Origin: Gillisella vitis
GTDB lineage: Bacteria; Pseudomonadota; Alphaproteobacteria; Rhizobiales; Rhizobiaceae
DNA: 64,000 nucleotides
Direction: 5' to 3'
Assembly (NCBI RefSeq): GCF_014204625.1
Contig: NZ_JACHLU010000012.1
Span: 95,907 to 159,906 of the forward strand
Under the pieces are notes generated by a model that saw only the letters and a list, made by a program, of their open reading frames with translations, was not told the DNA's origin and did no database searches. Position 1 is the stretch's first letter. Each line of letters starts with the position of its first letter. Position numbers and translations under genes: made by a program. This document shows, piece after piece, positions 47,677 to 57,002 of the stretch.

Positions 47677-49335
47677 ATGCCACAGAGACAAAGCCAGAGT
47701 CTGCCCTCGCTTTACCTGCGTGAAAGCTGGCGGCGTGGCCGTTTGGCGGTCAAGACAGCGACACCGCGGCTTGGAAGCACGGCGTCACGCCTGCTTGTTG
47801 CGCCGACGGATCTCAGGGCGATTGATCCGCAGATTGCGGCAGACATTGTCGATGGCCATTTTCCGCTTGGTGGGTGCCTGCTGGCGTGTGATGGGGCCTC
47901 GCCGTTTACGATGGACATGCCATCACGGGTCTTTGCAACCGAGCTGCACAGTTTTTCATGGCTGCGCCACTTCCGTGGCCTTAAAACGCATCATGCCTGC
48001 ACGCAGGCCCGTGCAATTGTCGATAGCTGGATCAAGCTTCATTCGAAACGTGAGGGCATTGCCTGGGACGCAGGCGTGCTGTCCCAGCGGATGATTGCCT
48101 GGCTGTCCCATTCTCCGATTGTGTTGCAAGACTGCGAAAACGGCTTTTACCGCCGCTTTTTGCGCAGTCTGACCGAGCAGGTGACCTATGCACGATCGAT
48201 TGCACCCCATATGCCCGATGGCATGGATCGATTGCGCGTGCGCATTGCTTTGGCCATGGCGTCGATTGCCATGACCGCTTCCAAATCCCAGATCAGCCAT
48301 GCGGCCCGCCTGCTGGATAGCGAGCTTGAACAACAATTTTTGCCCGATGGCGGCCATGTCTCGCGCAATCCACAAGCGGCGCTGGAGATTCTGTTTGATC
48401 TTTTGCCGCTGAGGCACACTTACGTCAATCTGGGCCATGATGTGCCTGTCCGGCTGATCTCCACCATAGACCGGATGTTTCCGATCATCCGCTTTTTCCG
48501 CCACAGCAATGGTGATCTGGCCCTGTTCAATGGGGCAACGGCGACGCTGGCCAATGATCTGGCTTCGGTGCTGCGCTATGATGAAAGCCGTGGCCAACCG
48601 TTCAAAGCGCTGCCCCACAGCGATTATCAGCGGCTCTCTGCCGATGATATGGTGGTGCTGATGGATACCGGCCTGCCGCCGGAGGGCGAAATCAGCCGCA
48701 CCAGCCATGCGGGCTGCCTGTCGTTTGAGCTGTCCTGCGGGCGACATCGTTTCGTGGTCAATTCCGGCGCACCCCGCTTTGCCGGGGCGCGCTATATTCA
48801 GATGGCGAGGGCAACAGCGGCCCATTCGACATTGACCATTGCCGATCAATCCTCCAGCCGCATGTCACCCTCGCGCTTTTTGGGGCCGCTTGTTCTTGGT
48901 GGAGCCTCTTTGGTGGAGGTATCCCGCAGAACTGGCGATGATGGCAGCGACCAGATCATGGCCCGCCATGACGGCTACAGCCAGTCATTTGGCCTGCTGC
49001 ATGAGCGGGGCCTGCGCCTGAATGCAGCTGGCACCAAACTGGCAGGCCATGACAAGCTGGTGTCCAGCAAGGGCGAGCCGCTCAAGGCGCTGCCCAAGGG
49101 CGGCGCAATCGTGCGCTTTCATATTCATCCTTCCGTGCGGCTTTCGCAACAGGATGAGCACACCATTCGGCTGGAAGCCAATGACCGTGAGGGCTTTGTG
49201 TTTTCCTGCCCCAATGGCTTTCCGGTGATTGCCGAGGATGCGTTTTTTGCCGGTGTCTCTGGCATTGAGCGATCGGAGCAGATCGAAATCACCATGGAAA
49301 CACCGGAAATCTGGTGGTTTTTCTCAAAGCTTTGA
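47677..49335 (+). CDS. Heparinase II/III family protein
   Basis: A 552-residue protein. The N-terminal helical toroid (about 1-290; WLRHFRGLKTHHACTQAR, WDAGVLSQRMIAWL) is followed by a heparinase II/III-like beta-sandwich (about 310-545; CLSFELSCGRHRFVVNSG, RATAAHSTLTIADQSSS). No signal peptide is evident. Relatives are lyases for acidic polysaccharides; the true substrate in rhizobia is unknown, perhaps the cell's own exopolysaccharide or wall polymers. It sits between rsmB and purH, as I recall from Agrobacterium. Confidence 0.88.
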   Translation: MPQRQSQSLPSLYLRESWRRGRLAVKTATPRLGSTASRLLVAPTDLRAIDPQIAADIVDGHFPLGGCLLACDGASPFTMDMPSRVFATELHSFSWLRHFRGLKTHHACTQARAIVDSWIKLHSKREGIAWDAGVLSQRMIAWLSHSPIVLQDCENGFYRRFLRSLTEQVTYARSIAPHMPDGMDRLRVRIALAMASIAMTASKSQISHAARLLDSELEQQFLPDGGHVSRNPQAALEILFDLLPLRHTYVNLGHDVPVRLISTIDRMFPIIRFFRHSNGDLALFNGATATLANDLASVLRYDESRGQPFKALPHSDYQRLSADDMVVLMDTGLPPEGEISRTSHAGCLSFELSCGRHRFVVNSGAPRFAGARYIQMARATAAHSTLTIADQSSSRMSPSRFLGPLVLGGASLVEVSRRTGDDGSDQIMARHDGYSQSFGLLHERGLRLNAAGTKLAGHDKLVSSKGEPLKALPKGGAIVRFHIHPSVRLSQQDEHTIRLEANDREGFVFSCPNGFPVIAEDAFFAGVSGIERSEQIEITMETPEIWWFFSKL

Positions 49336-49545
49336 GGTCAGGACTGTTTCCTTGAGGAGACAGCTATGGTAGGCGGGCGGGCAACAGGCTCACTGTCGGT
49401 TTGAAGTGTGCACCGGCTCTTTGTTTTTATGCAACTTTGAATGGAATGCCATCTTTCCATCAATTGCTCTTCTATTGTTGTCGTTTGTCTTTTCGGGAAC
49501 ACCGGATTCCACGTTTCCCTGACAAACTCTATCGGAGTAAATGCC

Positions 49546-51162
49546 ATGGCTGTCGTGTCGAAAAATACCCCCATTCCAGACAAAGTGCGGGTTCGCACGG
49601 CGCTTTTGTCGGTGTTTGACAAGAGCGGCATTGTTGATCTGGCCCGCGCCCTGAACGACATGGGTGTGCGCCTGCTGTCCACCGGCGGAACATTTAAGGC
49701 GCTGGTTGATGCTGGCCTGCCTGCCACGGACGTATCAGACGTCACAGGTTTTCCAGAAATCATGGATGGCCGGGTCAAGACCCTGCACCCGAACGTGCAT
49801 GGCGGTCTTCTGGCCATTCGTGACGATGCCGAGCATGTGGAAGCCATGCGTGTTCACAAGATTGAAGCCATCGATCTGGCTGTCATCAATCTTTACCCGT
49901 TTGAGAGCGTGATTGCCGCTGGCGGCGATTATCCGACCACCGTGGAAAACATCGACATCGGCGGCCCGGCCATGATCCGCGCCTCTGCCAAGAATCACGC
50001 CTATGTCACCGTTGTCACCGACCCTGCCGATTACACGGAGCTTCTGGAAGCGTTGAGAGCCAATGACGGCCAGACGCTTTACGCCATGCGCCAGCAGTTT
50101 GCCGCCCGCGCCTATGCCCGCACTGCCGCTTATGACGCCACCATTTCCAACTGGTTTGCCACGGCCCTCAATATAGAGACCCCGCGCAACCGCGTGATGG
50201 GCGGTGTTTTGCGCGAGGAAATGCGCTACGGTGAAAACCCACACCAGAAGGCTGGCTTCTACGTCAATGGCGATCAGCGCCCCGGCGTTGCCACAGCCAC
50301 GCTGTTGCAGGGCAAGCAACTGTCCTACAACAACATCAATGATACGGACGCTGCCTTTGAGCTGGTGTCGGAGTTCCTGCCCGAAAATGGCCCGGCCTGT
50401 GCCATCATCAAGCACGCCAACCCTTGTGGCGTGGCTGTTGGCAAGACGCTTGTGGATGCCTATCGCCGCGCTTTGGCTTGCGATAGCGTCTCAGCCTTCG
50501 GCGGTATTATCGCGCTCAACCAGACACTGGATGCAGAAACCGCCGAAGAAATCGTCAAGCTGTTCACCGAAGTGATCATCGCGCCAGATGTGACAGAAGA
50601 GGCAAAGGCCATCATTGCTGCCAAGAAAAACCTGCGTCTGCTGGTCACCGGCGGCCTCGCCGATCCACGCGCACCGGGCCTCACCGCCAAGACCGTCTCC
50701 GGTGGATTGTTGGTGCAAAGCCGTGACAATCTGGTGGTGGAAGATCTGGAGCTGAAGGTGGTGACCAAGCGTGCCCCAACTGCGGCTGAGCTGGAAGACA
50801 TGAAGCTGGCGTTTAAAATTGCCAAGCACGTGAAATCCAATGCGGTGATCTATGCCAAGGATGGTCAGGCCGTGGGCATTGGTGCAGGCCAGATGAGCCG
50901 CGTGGATTCTGCCCGCATCGCCGCCATGAAGGCCGAAGACGCCGCCAAGGCCATGGGCCTGTCCGAGCCGCTGACACGCGGCTCTGCGGTGGCTTCAGAA
51001 GCCTTCTATCCGTTCGCCGATGGTCTGCTGGCTGCCATTGCTGCCGGTGCCACCGCCGTCATCCAGCCCGGTGGCTCGATGCGCGATGCAGACGTGATTG
51101 CCGCCGCGGACGAGCACAACGTCGCCATGGTGTTCACAGGTGTTCGCCACTTCCGCCATTAG
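49546..51162 (+). CDS. purH: Bifunctional AICAR formyltransferase/IMP cyclohydrolase
   Basis: A 538-residue enzyme for the last two steps of IMP synthesis. The MGS-like cyclohydrolase domain (about 1-150; [22 protein letters not shown]) precedes the AICAR transformylase domain ([21 protein letters not shown] with the key Lys-His, and AFYPFADGL). ATG 49546 (MAVVSKNTP) is chosen; the frame is open 35 codons further but codes an unlikely Cys-rich stretch. The 210 bases upstream show no riboswitch I recognise. Confidence 0.97.
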   Translation: MAVVSKNTPIPDKVRVRTALLSVFDKSGIVDLARALNDMGVRLLSTGGTFKALVDAGLPATDVSDVTGFPEIMDGRVKTLHPNVHGGLLAIRDDAEHVEAMRVHKIEAIDLAVINLYPFESVIAAGGDYPTTVENIDIGGPAMIRASAKNHAYVTVVTDPADYTELLEALRANDGQTLYAMRQQFAARAYARTAAYDATISNWFATALNIETPRNRVMGGVLREEMRYGENPHQKAGFYVNGDQRPGVATATLLQGKQLSYNNINDTDAAFELVSEFLPENGPACAIIKHANPCGVAVGKTLVDAYRRALACDSVSAFGGIIALNQTLDAETAEEIVKLFTEVIIAPDVTEEAKAIIAAKKNLRLLVTGGLADPRAPGLTAKTVSGGLLVQSRDNLVVEDLELKVVTKRAPTAAELEDMKLAFKIAKHVKSNAVIYAKDGQAVGIGAGQMSRVDSARIAAMKAEDAAKAMGLSEPLTRGSAVASEAFYPFADGLLAAIAAGATAVIQPGGSMRDADVIAAADEHNVAMVFTGVRHFRH

Positions 51163-51167
51163 AGCCT

Positions 51168-51447
51168 GTCAGGGAAAGCTGGAATCCGGCTTTCCCAAAA
51201 GACAGATGAAAACAATAGAGTTATGAGCCTGTCTGGTTCAATCTCCATAGTACACGACGCGCGTATTTCTGGGCTTCGCACCCCCTCATCCGGCTGCCGC
51301 CACCTTCTCCCCGCTGGGGAGAAGAGATCGTGTGGCATATGTCATTTGACGAAGCCAAAGACAGGCTTTAGTATGAATTCAAGGTCAATGATTTACGCTC
51401 TTCTCCCCAGCGGGGAGAAGGTCCCGGCAGGGGGATGAGGGGGTGCG
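51168..51447. repeat. Mosaic of palindromic repeats between purH and the LLM monooxygenase
   Basis: The gap has no gene. A hairpin GGGAAAGC/GCTTTCCC (51172-51196) follows the purH stop and may terminate it. Then come GAGCCTGTC and a TACACGAC element. Two inverted copies of a longer unit follow: 51278-51325 (CACCCCCTCATCCGG ... CTTCTCCCCGCTGGGGAGAAG-type palindrome) and 51399-51447, the same unit reversed. A related mosaic starts after the arginase gene at 63813. Confidence 0.8.
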
Positions 51448-51476
51448 CTTGCGCCCTGAGATACGAAGGCCAATCA

Positions 51477-52829
51477 TCAACCGCCATCCCGCGCCGCCAC
51501 ATACCGATTAACCGGCATCGACAGCCCCAGATTCTCCCGCAAGGTCTTGCCCTCATACTCTTCCCGGAACAGCCCGCGCCTGCGCAATTCCGGCAGCACC
51601 AGCTTCACGAAATCATTCAAGCTGGCGGGCAGGGTGGGCAGCATCAGAATAAAGCCATCGGCGGCCCCGGCCTGGAACCATTCTTCCATAAAATCAGCAA
51701 TTTCGGTGGGGGTGCCGGTGATGCCGTTGCCGGTGCTTTTTTCGGCATAGAAGCGGATCAGCTCGCCAACGGTGTGGCCTTCCATGATGAAGTCCCGCAG
51801 CCATTCAAACATGGCTTTTGAGCCCTTTGGCTCTGCGGGCAGGCGCTCCAGCGGGAAAGGCTGGTCGAGCGCCACACCGGCGAGATCGGCCTCCAGAAAC
51901 TCTCCCAGCATCCAGCGGCCCACGTCGGGGTGCAGGTTGTCGATCAGAAAATCGACCTTGGCCTGGGCTTCTGCTTTGGTTTCACCGACATTGACCACCA
52001 AGCCGGGCATCAATTTCAAATCATGGGTAGAGCGGCCATATTTCGCCATGCGGCCTTTGATATTGTCAGCAAAAGCCTTGTTGCGCTCCAGATTGGAGGC
52101 AAGGCTGAAGACGATTTCCGCGGTGCGGGCAGCCAGTTCCATGCCCGCTTCCGAGCCGCCAGCCTGCGCAATCACCGGGCGACCTTGTGGGCTTGCTGCA
52201 ATGTTCAGCGGCCCGCGAACCTGAAAATGCTTGCCCTTGTGGTTCAGCGTGTGCAGCTTGTCTTTGTCGTGATAGAGGCCGCTTGCCTTGTCCAGCACCA
52301 GTGCATCCGGCTCGAAACTATCCCAGAGGCCGAAGACGACATCGACGAATTCCGAGCCGCGCTCGTAGCGTTCCGCATGGGGTGGCAGGCCGTCAAAGCC
52401 GAAATTATAGCCTGTCTCATCATGGTCGGAGGTCACCACATTCCAGCAGGCGCGACCCCCGCTCAAATGATCAATCGAGGCAAACAGGCGGGCAATGTTG
52501 TAAGGCTCGTAATAGCTGGTGGAGGCGGTGGCGACAAAGCCGAGCTTTTCCGTCAGGACCGATAGGGCCGAAATCAGCGATAGTGGTTCAAACCTGTTCA
52601 TCTTGGTGGGCGAGCGGGCCAACGCATCCGCATCGCCAATGGCGGCGGCGGGGGAATCAGCCAAAAACATGAAGTCGAATTTGGCCGCTTCCGAAATTTT
52701 CGCCACATTCAGCAGATGGTCAATGGTGTTGGCCCCATGCACGTCGGCCTCCGGGTGTCGCCACGCAGCCGGGTTGAAGCCGAATGTGTAGACGAAGGTT
52801 CCCAGTTTCAGCGTGTCGGTGCGGGCCAT
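51477..52829 (-). CDS. LLM-class flavin-dependent monooxygenase (NtaA/SnaA/DszA family)
   Basis: A 450-residue FMNH2-dependent monooxygenase: LGTFVYTFGFNPAAWRHP, FDFMFLADS, ASTSYYEPYNIARLFASIDHLSGGR and WNVVTSDHDETGYNFG are signatures of the NtaA/SnaA/SoxA/DszA group, which attack chelators, sulphur compounds or amines. The substrate is unknown and a partner flavin reductase is not seen. It is the last gene of the ABC-importer operon, 20 bases after the HutC-like regulator, so its substrate may enter through that transporter. Confidence 0.88.
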   Translation of the reverse strand: MARTDTLKLGTFVYTFGFNPAAWRHPEADVHGANTIDHLLNVAKISEAAKFDFMFLADSPAAAIGDADALARSPTKMNRFEPLSLISALSVLTEKLGFVATASTSYYEPYNIARLFASIDHLSGGRACWNVVTSDHDETGYNFGFDGLPPHAERYERGSEFVDVVFGLWDSFEPDALVLDKASGLYHDKDKLHTLNHKGKHFQVRGPLNIAASPQGRPVIAQAGGSEAGMELAARTAEIVFSLASNLERNKAFADNIKGRMAKYGRSTHDLKLMPGLVVNVGETKAEAQAKVDFLIDNLHPDVGRWMLGEFLEADLAGVALDQPFPLERLPAEPKGSKAMFEWLRDFIMEGHTVGELIRFYAEKSTGNGITGTPTEIADFMEEWFQAGAADGFILMLPTLPASLNDFVKLVLPELRRRGLFREEYEGKTLRENLGLSMPVNRYVAARDGG

Positions 52830-52849
52830 GGCGATCTCTTCTTTTCTGA

Positions 52850-53599
52850 TCAGGTAGGGGGCATGATGCGTTGAGATGGGGTAAAGCGGGCGGTGACGGC
52901 ATGGCTTGCGCCCGGATAGGTGAGCCGCACGTGGGTGACGGTCTCATCCAGCCGCCATGTCTGGCGCTCCACCACCAGAACCGGGGTGTTGACAGCAATA
53001 TTCAAGGCTTTCGCAGCATCCTCACTGGCGGCTTCGGCGGCAATGCGGTGTTCGGCGGCGTTCCATGGAATGTGGTCCAAAAGCCAAGGACCGGGGGCCA
53101 TGTCAGTGAAATCGGCATCAAGCGCCTGCGGCACCACACCGAGATTGATGATGCGCTCTTCCAGACAAAACGGCTTGTCATCGGCATAATGCAGGCAGGT
53201 GATGGAGAGCAGCTTGCGGCGCGGAGCAAGAGACAGGTTGTCAGATTCAGCCTTGGTGGGATTGCGAATGGCCCGCGATAAAATGCCGTGATGATAGGTC
53301 TTTTCCAGCGAATTGACCTCATCCTTGATGTCGTAAATTTCCAGAATGGCGCTTTGCGAATTTTGCGGCATGACAATGCTGCCGGTTTTGCGCTTGCGCA
53401 GCACAAGACCTGCGCGGGCCAGCTGGGTCAGCACTTTGTTCACCGTCATGCGTGAGCAGGAATACTCTTCCGTCAGCACCTGTTCCGAGGGGATTTTATG
53501 GCCCGGCGGCCAGCGGCCTGAGAGGATATTGCTTTCAATATCCTCCAGAATGCGCTGGTGCAGGGATTTGCTGCTTGTCTCAATCTCGTCTGTCATCAT
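52850..53599 (-). CDS. hutC: HutC-like GntR/UTRA transcriptional regulator
   Basis: A 249-residue regulator. The GntR winged helix (about 12-78; LHQRILEDIESNILSGRWPPG, SEQVLTEEYSCSRMTVNKVL) is followed by a UTRA ligand domain (about 95-240). The UTRA part carries WLLDHIPWNAAEHRIAAEAA, PVLVVERQTWRLDE and VTHVRLTYPG, which I associate with HutC, the urocanate-responsive repressor of hut genes. Its start overlaps the ATPase stop. The hut enzymes are 22 kb away, but operator-like palindromes occur at both loci. A repressor for another ligand is the alternative. Confidence 0.78.
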   Translation of the reverse strand: MMTDEIETSSKSLHQRILEDIESNILSGRWPPGHKIPSEQVLTEEYSCSRMTVNKVLTQLARAGLVLRKRKTGSIVMPQNSQSAILEIYDIKDEVNSLEKTYHHGILSRAIRNPTKAESDNLSLAPRRKLLSITCLHYADDKPFCLEERIINLGVVPQALDADFTDMAPGPWLLDHIPWNAAEHRIAAEAASEDAAKALNIAVNTPVLVVERQTWRLDETVTHVRLTYPGASHAVTARFTPSQRIMPPT

Positions 53600-54387
53600 G
53601 CCAGCATCGATGCGCCGCGATCGAGATAGGTGTCAAGAAATTGTTCCAACCGTGGATGGCGTGGTTTGGCAAAAACATCGGATGGTGCGCCGGTAAACAA
53701 CAATTTTCCCTGATCGAGAAAGCTGATCTGCTGGCCCACTGTGGCGGCAAAGCCAATCTCGTGGCTGACCACCACCATGGTCATGCCCTCGGCCGCCAAA
53801 TCGCGCATCACGTTGAGTACTTCGCCCGTCAATTCCGGGTCCAGCGCCGAGGTTGGCTCATCAAACAGCATGATTTTCGGCTGCAAGGCAAGTGCACGGG
53901 CAATGGCCACGCGCTGTTGCTGACCGCCCGATAATTGCGAAGGATAATGGCCAGCCCGGTTTTCCAGCCCCACCTTTTTCAGCTGCATCATAGCGCGGTC
54001 TTCGGCCTCGCGCTTGGGCACTTTGTGCACGGTTTTCAACGCTTCCGACACATTGCCCAGCGCCGTCATATGCGGCCAGAGATTGAATTGCTGAAACACC
54101 ATGCCGATTTTGGAGCGCACAGCACGGATTTGGGCTGCGGGCAGGCGTTCGCGCTGGCCGTCTGGTCGCTCAAAATAGCCAAGCGCCTCGCCGCTCACGG
54201 TGATCATGCCTTCGCTGGCCTCTTCCAGAAAAGCCATGCAGCGCAGCAGCGTGCTTTTGCCAGAGCCGGAGGGACCAATAAGGCAGGAGACTTTGCCCTC
54301 AGGAATGTCGAGGTTGATGTCATTCAGCACAGTGTTGGTGCCAAAGCGCTTGACGAGCTTGGAGACGGAAATGGCGGGAAGCGTCAT
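53596..54387 (-). CDS. Polar amino acid ABC transporter, ATP-binding protein
   Basis: A 263-residue ABC ATPase of the GlnQ/HisP group: Walker A IGPSGSGKST, Q-loop FQQFNLWPHMTALGN, signature LSGGQQQRVAIARAL, Walker B IMLFDEPTSALDP, and the H-loop VVSHEIGFA. Fourth gene of the importer operon; the start overlaps the preceding permease stop and the stop overlaps the HutC-like start. With that regulator beside it, histidine or urocanate is a reasonable guess for the substrate. Confidence 0.93.
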   Translation of the reverse strand: MTLPAISVSKLVKRFGTNTVLNDINLDIPEGKVSCLIGPSGSGKSTLLRCMAFLEEASEGMITVSGEALGYFERPDGQRERLPAAQIRAVRSKIGMVFQQFNLWPHMTALGNVSEALKTVHKVPKREAEDRAMMQLKKVGLENRAGHYPSQLSGGQQQRVAIARALALQPKIMLFDEPTSALDPELTGEVLNVMRDLAAEGMTMVVVSHEIGFAATVGQQISFLDQGKLLFTGAPSDVFAKPRHPRLEQFLDTYLDRGASMLA

Positions 54388-55052
54388 GGCGCGGAAAACC
54401 TCAATCTGCTCAAACGGGATTCAGCCTTGCGGGCCGCCCAGGCGGTGGCCTCCACAATGACCCAGTAAATCACCGCCAGCACAAAAATTGCCTCCAGAAA
54501 GGCATATTGGGCAGAGCCAATGGCGCTGACGGTGGCGGTGAGTTCTGGCACGGTGATAATTGATAAAACGGCGGATTCTTTCAAAAGAATAATCGCCAGA
54601 TTAACGCAGGGCGGCAGCACAATCAGCGCCATTTCCGGCAGCAGAATGCGGCGGATGATCTGCAAGCGGCTCAAGCCCAGACATTCCGCCGCTTCCACAT
54701 GGCCGTGGGGAACAGAGCCATAGCCTGCCCGAAAGATTTCGGAATAATAGGCGGCGGAATAAACGGTCAGGCCAATCAAGCCGCACGGGATCGGGTCCAG
54801 CGACAGGCCAACATAGGGACCGCCGTAATATACCAGAAAAATCTGGATCAGAAACGGTGTGCCGCGCAGCACTTCCACCATCAGTCCCAGCGGAATATCC
54901 AGCAGTTTGCCGCCGTAGCGCCGCCCGGTTGCCACCAGAAAGCCAACGACGATGCCCAGCACCATGCCGACAATCCAGATCCACAGGGTCGTCATGGTGC
55001 CGGTGGCAATTTCCGGCAAATGATCGAGAATGACTTTGGGATCAAAAATCAT
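54384..55052 (-). CDS. Polar amino acid ABC transporter, permease
   Basis: A 222-residue permease of the HisM/HisQ family with about five membrane helices. It has the typical start TLWIWIVGMVLGIVVGFL, VEVLRGTPFLIQIFLVYYG, and the coupling loop AAECLGLSRLQIIRRILLPEM (EAA motif). It overlaps the other permease gene and the ATPase gene by four bases each. Forms a heterodimer with its neighbour. Confidence 0.92.
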   Translation of the reverse strand: MIFDPKVILDHLPEIATGTMTTLWIWIVGMVLGIVVGFLVATGRRYGGKLLDIPLGLMVEVLRGTPFLIQIFLVYYGGPYVGLSLDPIPCGLIGLTVYSAAYYSEIFRAGYGSVPHGHVEAAECLGLSRLQIIRRILLPEMALIVLPPCVNLAIILLKESAVLSIITVPELTATVSAIGSAQYAFLEAIFVLAVIYWVIVEATAWAARKAESRLSRLRFSAP

Positions 55053-55690
55053 TTCACCGCTCCCGGAAGCGCCCGCTCCGCTGTGCGGCTCAAAAGCGCC
55101 ACGCCCCAGCAGATGATCAGGTAAAGCAGCCCCGCTGATGAAAACAGCTCCAGCGGCAGATAGGTGGAGGCGGCAAGGTCTTGTGCCATGCGGGTCAGCT
55201 CGACAATGCCGACCACCGACACCAGCGAGGAGGATTTGAGAATCATGATCGCTTCATTGACCAGTGCGGGAAAGGTCAGCCGCAGTGCAATGGGCAGTTT
55301 GATGCGCAAAAAGGTTTGCCGTTGCGAAAATCCGGCCATGTCAGCGGCTTCAAGCAAACCGCGCGGCACGCTTTCAAACCCGCCCCGCAGGTTTTCGGCC
55401 TGATAGGCGGCGGTGCAGAGCGACAAGCCGATAATGGCGGCCACCACGCTTGGCACATTGATGCCAATAAAGGGGAGGAGATTATAGATCAGCAGCAATT
55501 GCACCAGGAGCGGCACGCCGCGAAAGAAGCTGATGAACAGTTTGGTAGGAACCCTATAGAGCGCTTTGCCAGAGAGCATGGCAGCCGACAGGAGAACAGC
55601 CAACAGAAAGCCAAGGGTGATGGAAATCACGCTGATGCCCAGTGTCCATCCGGCAGCTTTGATGAGCAGGAAGAAGAGTTTGAAGGACAT
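55049..55690 (-). CDS. Polar amino acid ABC transporter, permease
   Basis: A 213-residue permease, same family: LFISFFRGVPLLVQLLLIY and the EAA loop EAADMAGFSQRQTFLRIKLP, with about five membrane helices. It starts after a 289-base gap from the binding-protein gene, a gap that contains a palindromic element, and overlaps the next permease by four bases. Confidence 0.92.
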   Translation of the reverse strand: MSFKLFFLLIKAAGWTLGISVISITLGFLLAVLLSAAMLSGKALYRVPTKLFISFFRGVPLLVQLLLIYNLLPFIGINVPSVVAAIIGLSLCTAAYQAENLRGGFESVPRGLLEAADMAGFSQRQTFLRIKLPIALRLTFPALVNEAIMILKSSSLVSVVGIVELTRMAQDLAASTYLPLELFSSAGLLYLIICWGVALLSRTAERALPGAVK

Positions 55691-55979
55691 GGCTCTCCGG
55701 TCTTTGCTGTTTTGTGGCTATCAATGAGCGAGGATGATTATGTTTGACGGGTGAAAGAAGAGTTTTTCTGCCTTGCAATGAATGAACGCATCACACTCTC
55801 GGCGTCCGTCACCCTCGGGCCTGTCCCGAGGGTCTGCTACGAGAGACGATGTCATCAAGGTCGCTTTTAACGTTTAACGCTGGCAGATGCTCGGCTTTAG
55901 CCCGAGCATGACGTCGGAGAAAGATGCAGCCCTCTCATCCATCTAAAGGGCGCTTTCACGCCCTCCCCATCGGCTCACC
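55691..55979. repeat. Intra-operon gap with bipartite palindromic element, copy 2
   Basis: Within this 289-base gap, 55800-55919 carries the same bipartite repeat as 41257-41378: ACCCTCGGGCCTGTCCCGAG at one end and ATGCTCGGCTTTAGCCCGAGC at the other, about 65 bases apart. It lies between the binding-protein gene and the permeases on the minus strand, where its hairpins could lower downstream expression. The rest shows nothing recognisable. Confidence 0.8.
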
Positions 55980-56807
55980 TCAAAACGCCGGGTCTTTCAC
56001 GCTGTCAGGCGTATCAAACTTGGTGCCAAACCACTTTTCCTGCAATTTCGCCATGCGGCCATCACCCTTCATTTTCATCAGGGCAGCATCAACGGCATCC
56101 ATCAGGCTGGCATGATCGGCATCTTTGGTGCCGATAAAGCCGAAATAGGCTTTTTTGCCAAAGGGCGGCAGAACCACTTCAAAGGCACCGTTGCGCTGCT
56201 TGGCCACGAAAGCAATGTTGGGCAGCGAATTGGCCACAGCCACGACGCGGCCAGCGGCCATATCGGCATAGGCATCGTTGAAGGAGACGTATTCGCGCAC
56301 GTCAATCTTTTTAGGCAGGGTTGTCGAAAATTCCTGAAGCTGTGCCAATTGTGATGTGGCCTTGCCAACGCCCACAGCCTTGCCTGCCAAGTCTTCCGGC
56401 TTGGTAATGGTCTTGTCGCCCGCCTTTTTCAGGATGGCAACAGTTGCTTCGGCAATCGGAGCCGTAAAGCGGTAACGCTCCATGCGGGCCTTGGTGATGG
56501 TGGCGGGGCCAGCAACCATATCAAACTTGCCTGCTTCAAGCGCTGGCAGAACGCCATCCCATGGCAGGGCCACCCACTCGATTTTCACGCCGAGTTCCTT
56601 GCCGATTTCAGCAAACAGATCCACGTTGAGACCAACATGATCGCCAGCATCAATGAAATCGAAGGGCGCAAAGGCGGTCTCAGTTCCGACCTTCAAGGTG
56701 CCAGCCGCTTTGATTTTGGCAAGTGCGTCTTCAGCATGGGCCGAAACACTTGCACCCAACAACAGGGCAGCACCCAGCGCCGCCTTCAGCAACAGTCTTT
56801 TCTGCAT
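55980..56807 (-). CDS. Polar amino acid ABC transporter, periplasmic binding protein
   Basis: A 275-residue family 3 binding protein. The signal peptide ends near VSAHAED. GTLKVGTETAFAPFDFID, FDMVAGPATITKARMERYRFTAPI and the final MAKLQEKWFG are typical. First gene of the importer operon. ATG 56807 is preferred over a GTG one codon upstream. The Arg and Asp residues that bind amino-acid ligands appear present (ITKARMERY), but specificity cannot be read. Confidence 0.93.
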   Translation of the reverse strand: MQKRLLLKAALGAALLLGASVSAHAEDALAKIKAAGTLKVGTETAFAPFDFIDAGDHVGLNVDLFAEIGKELGVKIEWVALPWDGVLPALEAGKFDMVAGPATITKARMERYRFTAPIAEATVAILKKAGDKTITKPEDLAGKAVGVGKATSQLAQLQEFSTTLPKKIDVREYVSFNDAYADMAAGRVVAVANSLPNIAFVAKQRNGAFEVVLPPFGKKAYFGFIGTKDADHASLMDAVDAALMKMKGDGRMAKLQEKWFGTKFDTPDSVKDPAF

Positions 56808-56889
56808 CACGATGTCTCCAGTTTTACCCGCGCCCGCAACAGGCCGTCAGGCTGCGCCATTCCCCGTATCGGCCAATTGTTTTGGCTTT

Positions 56890-56901
56890 TTGACTATACA
56901 A
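56890..56901. promoter_or_regulatory. Candidate HutC operator upstream of the ABC operon
   Basis: TTGACTATACAA matches TTGTATATACAA at 10 of 12 positions and lies about 83 bases before the binding-protein start. It resembles the site at 29951 between hutI and hutF. Confidence 0.5.
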
Positions 56902-56940
56902 ATAGAGCGGGGTTCAAGGCTGCTGTCAACAAAATTGTGC

Positions 56941-56974
56941 AAAAAAAAGCCGTGCTTATTTTGTAAGCACGGCT
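56941..56974 (-). terminator. Rho-independent terminator of frcBCAK
   Basis: Perfect 11-base arms AGCCGTGCTTA/TAAGCACGGCT with a 5-base loop, followed on the minus strand by TTTTTTTG. It lies 29 bases after the frcK stop. Confidence 0.93.
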
Positions 56975-57002
56975 GTGGATTTTGTCGAGAGGAGAATTGG
57001 CT

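Noticed and set aside
49336..49545. Purine riboswitch upstream of purH
   Set aside because: I could not find a three-way junction with the conserved loops of the purine or PRPP classes.
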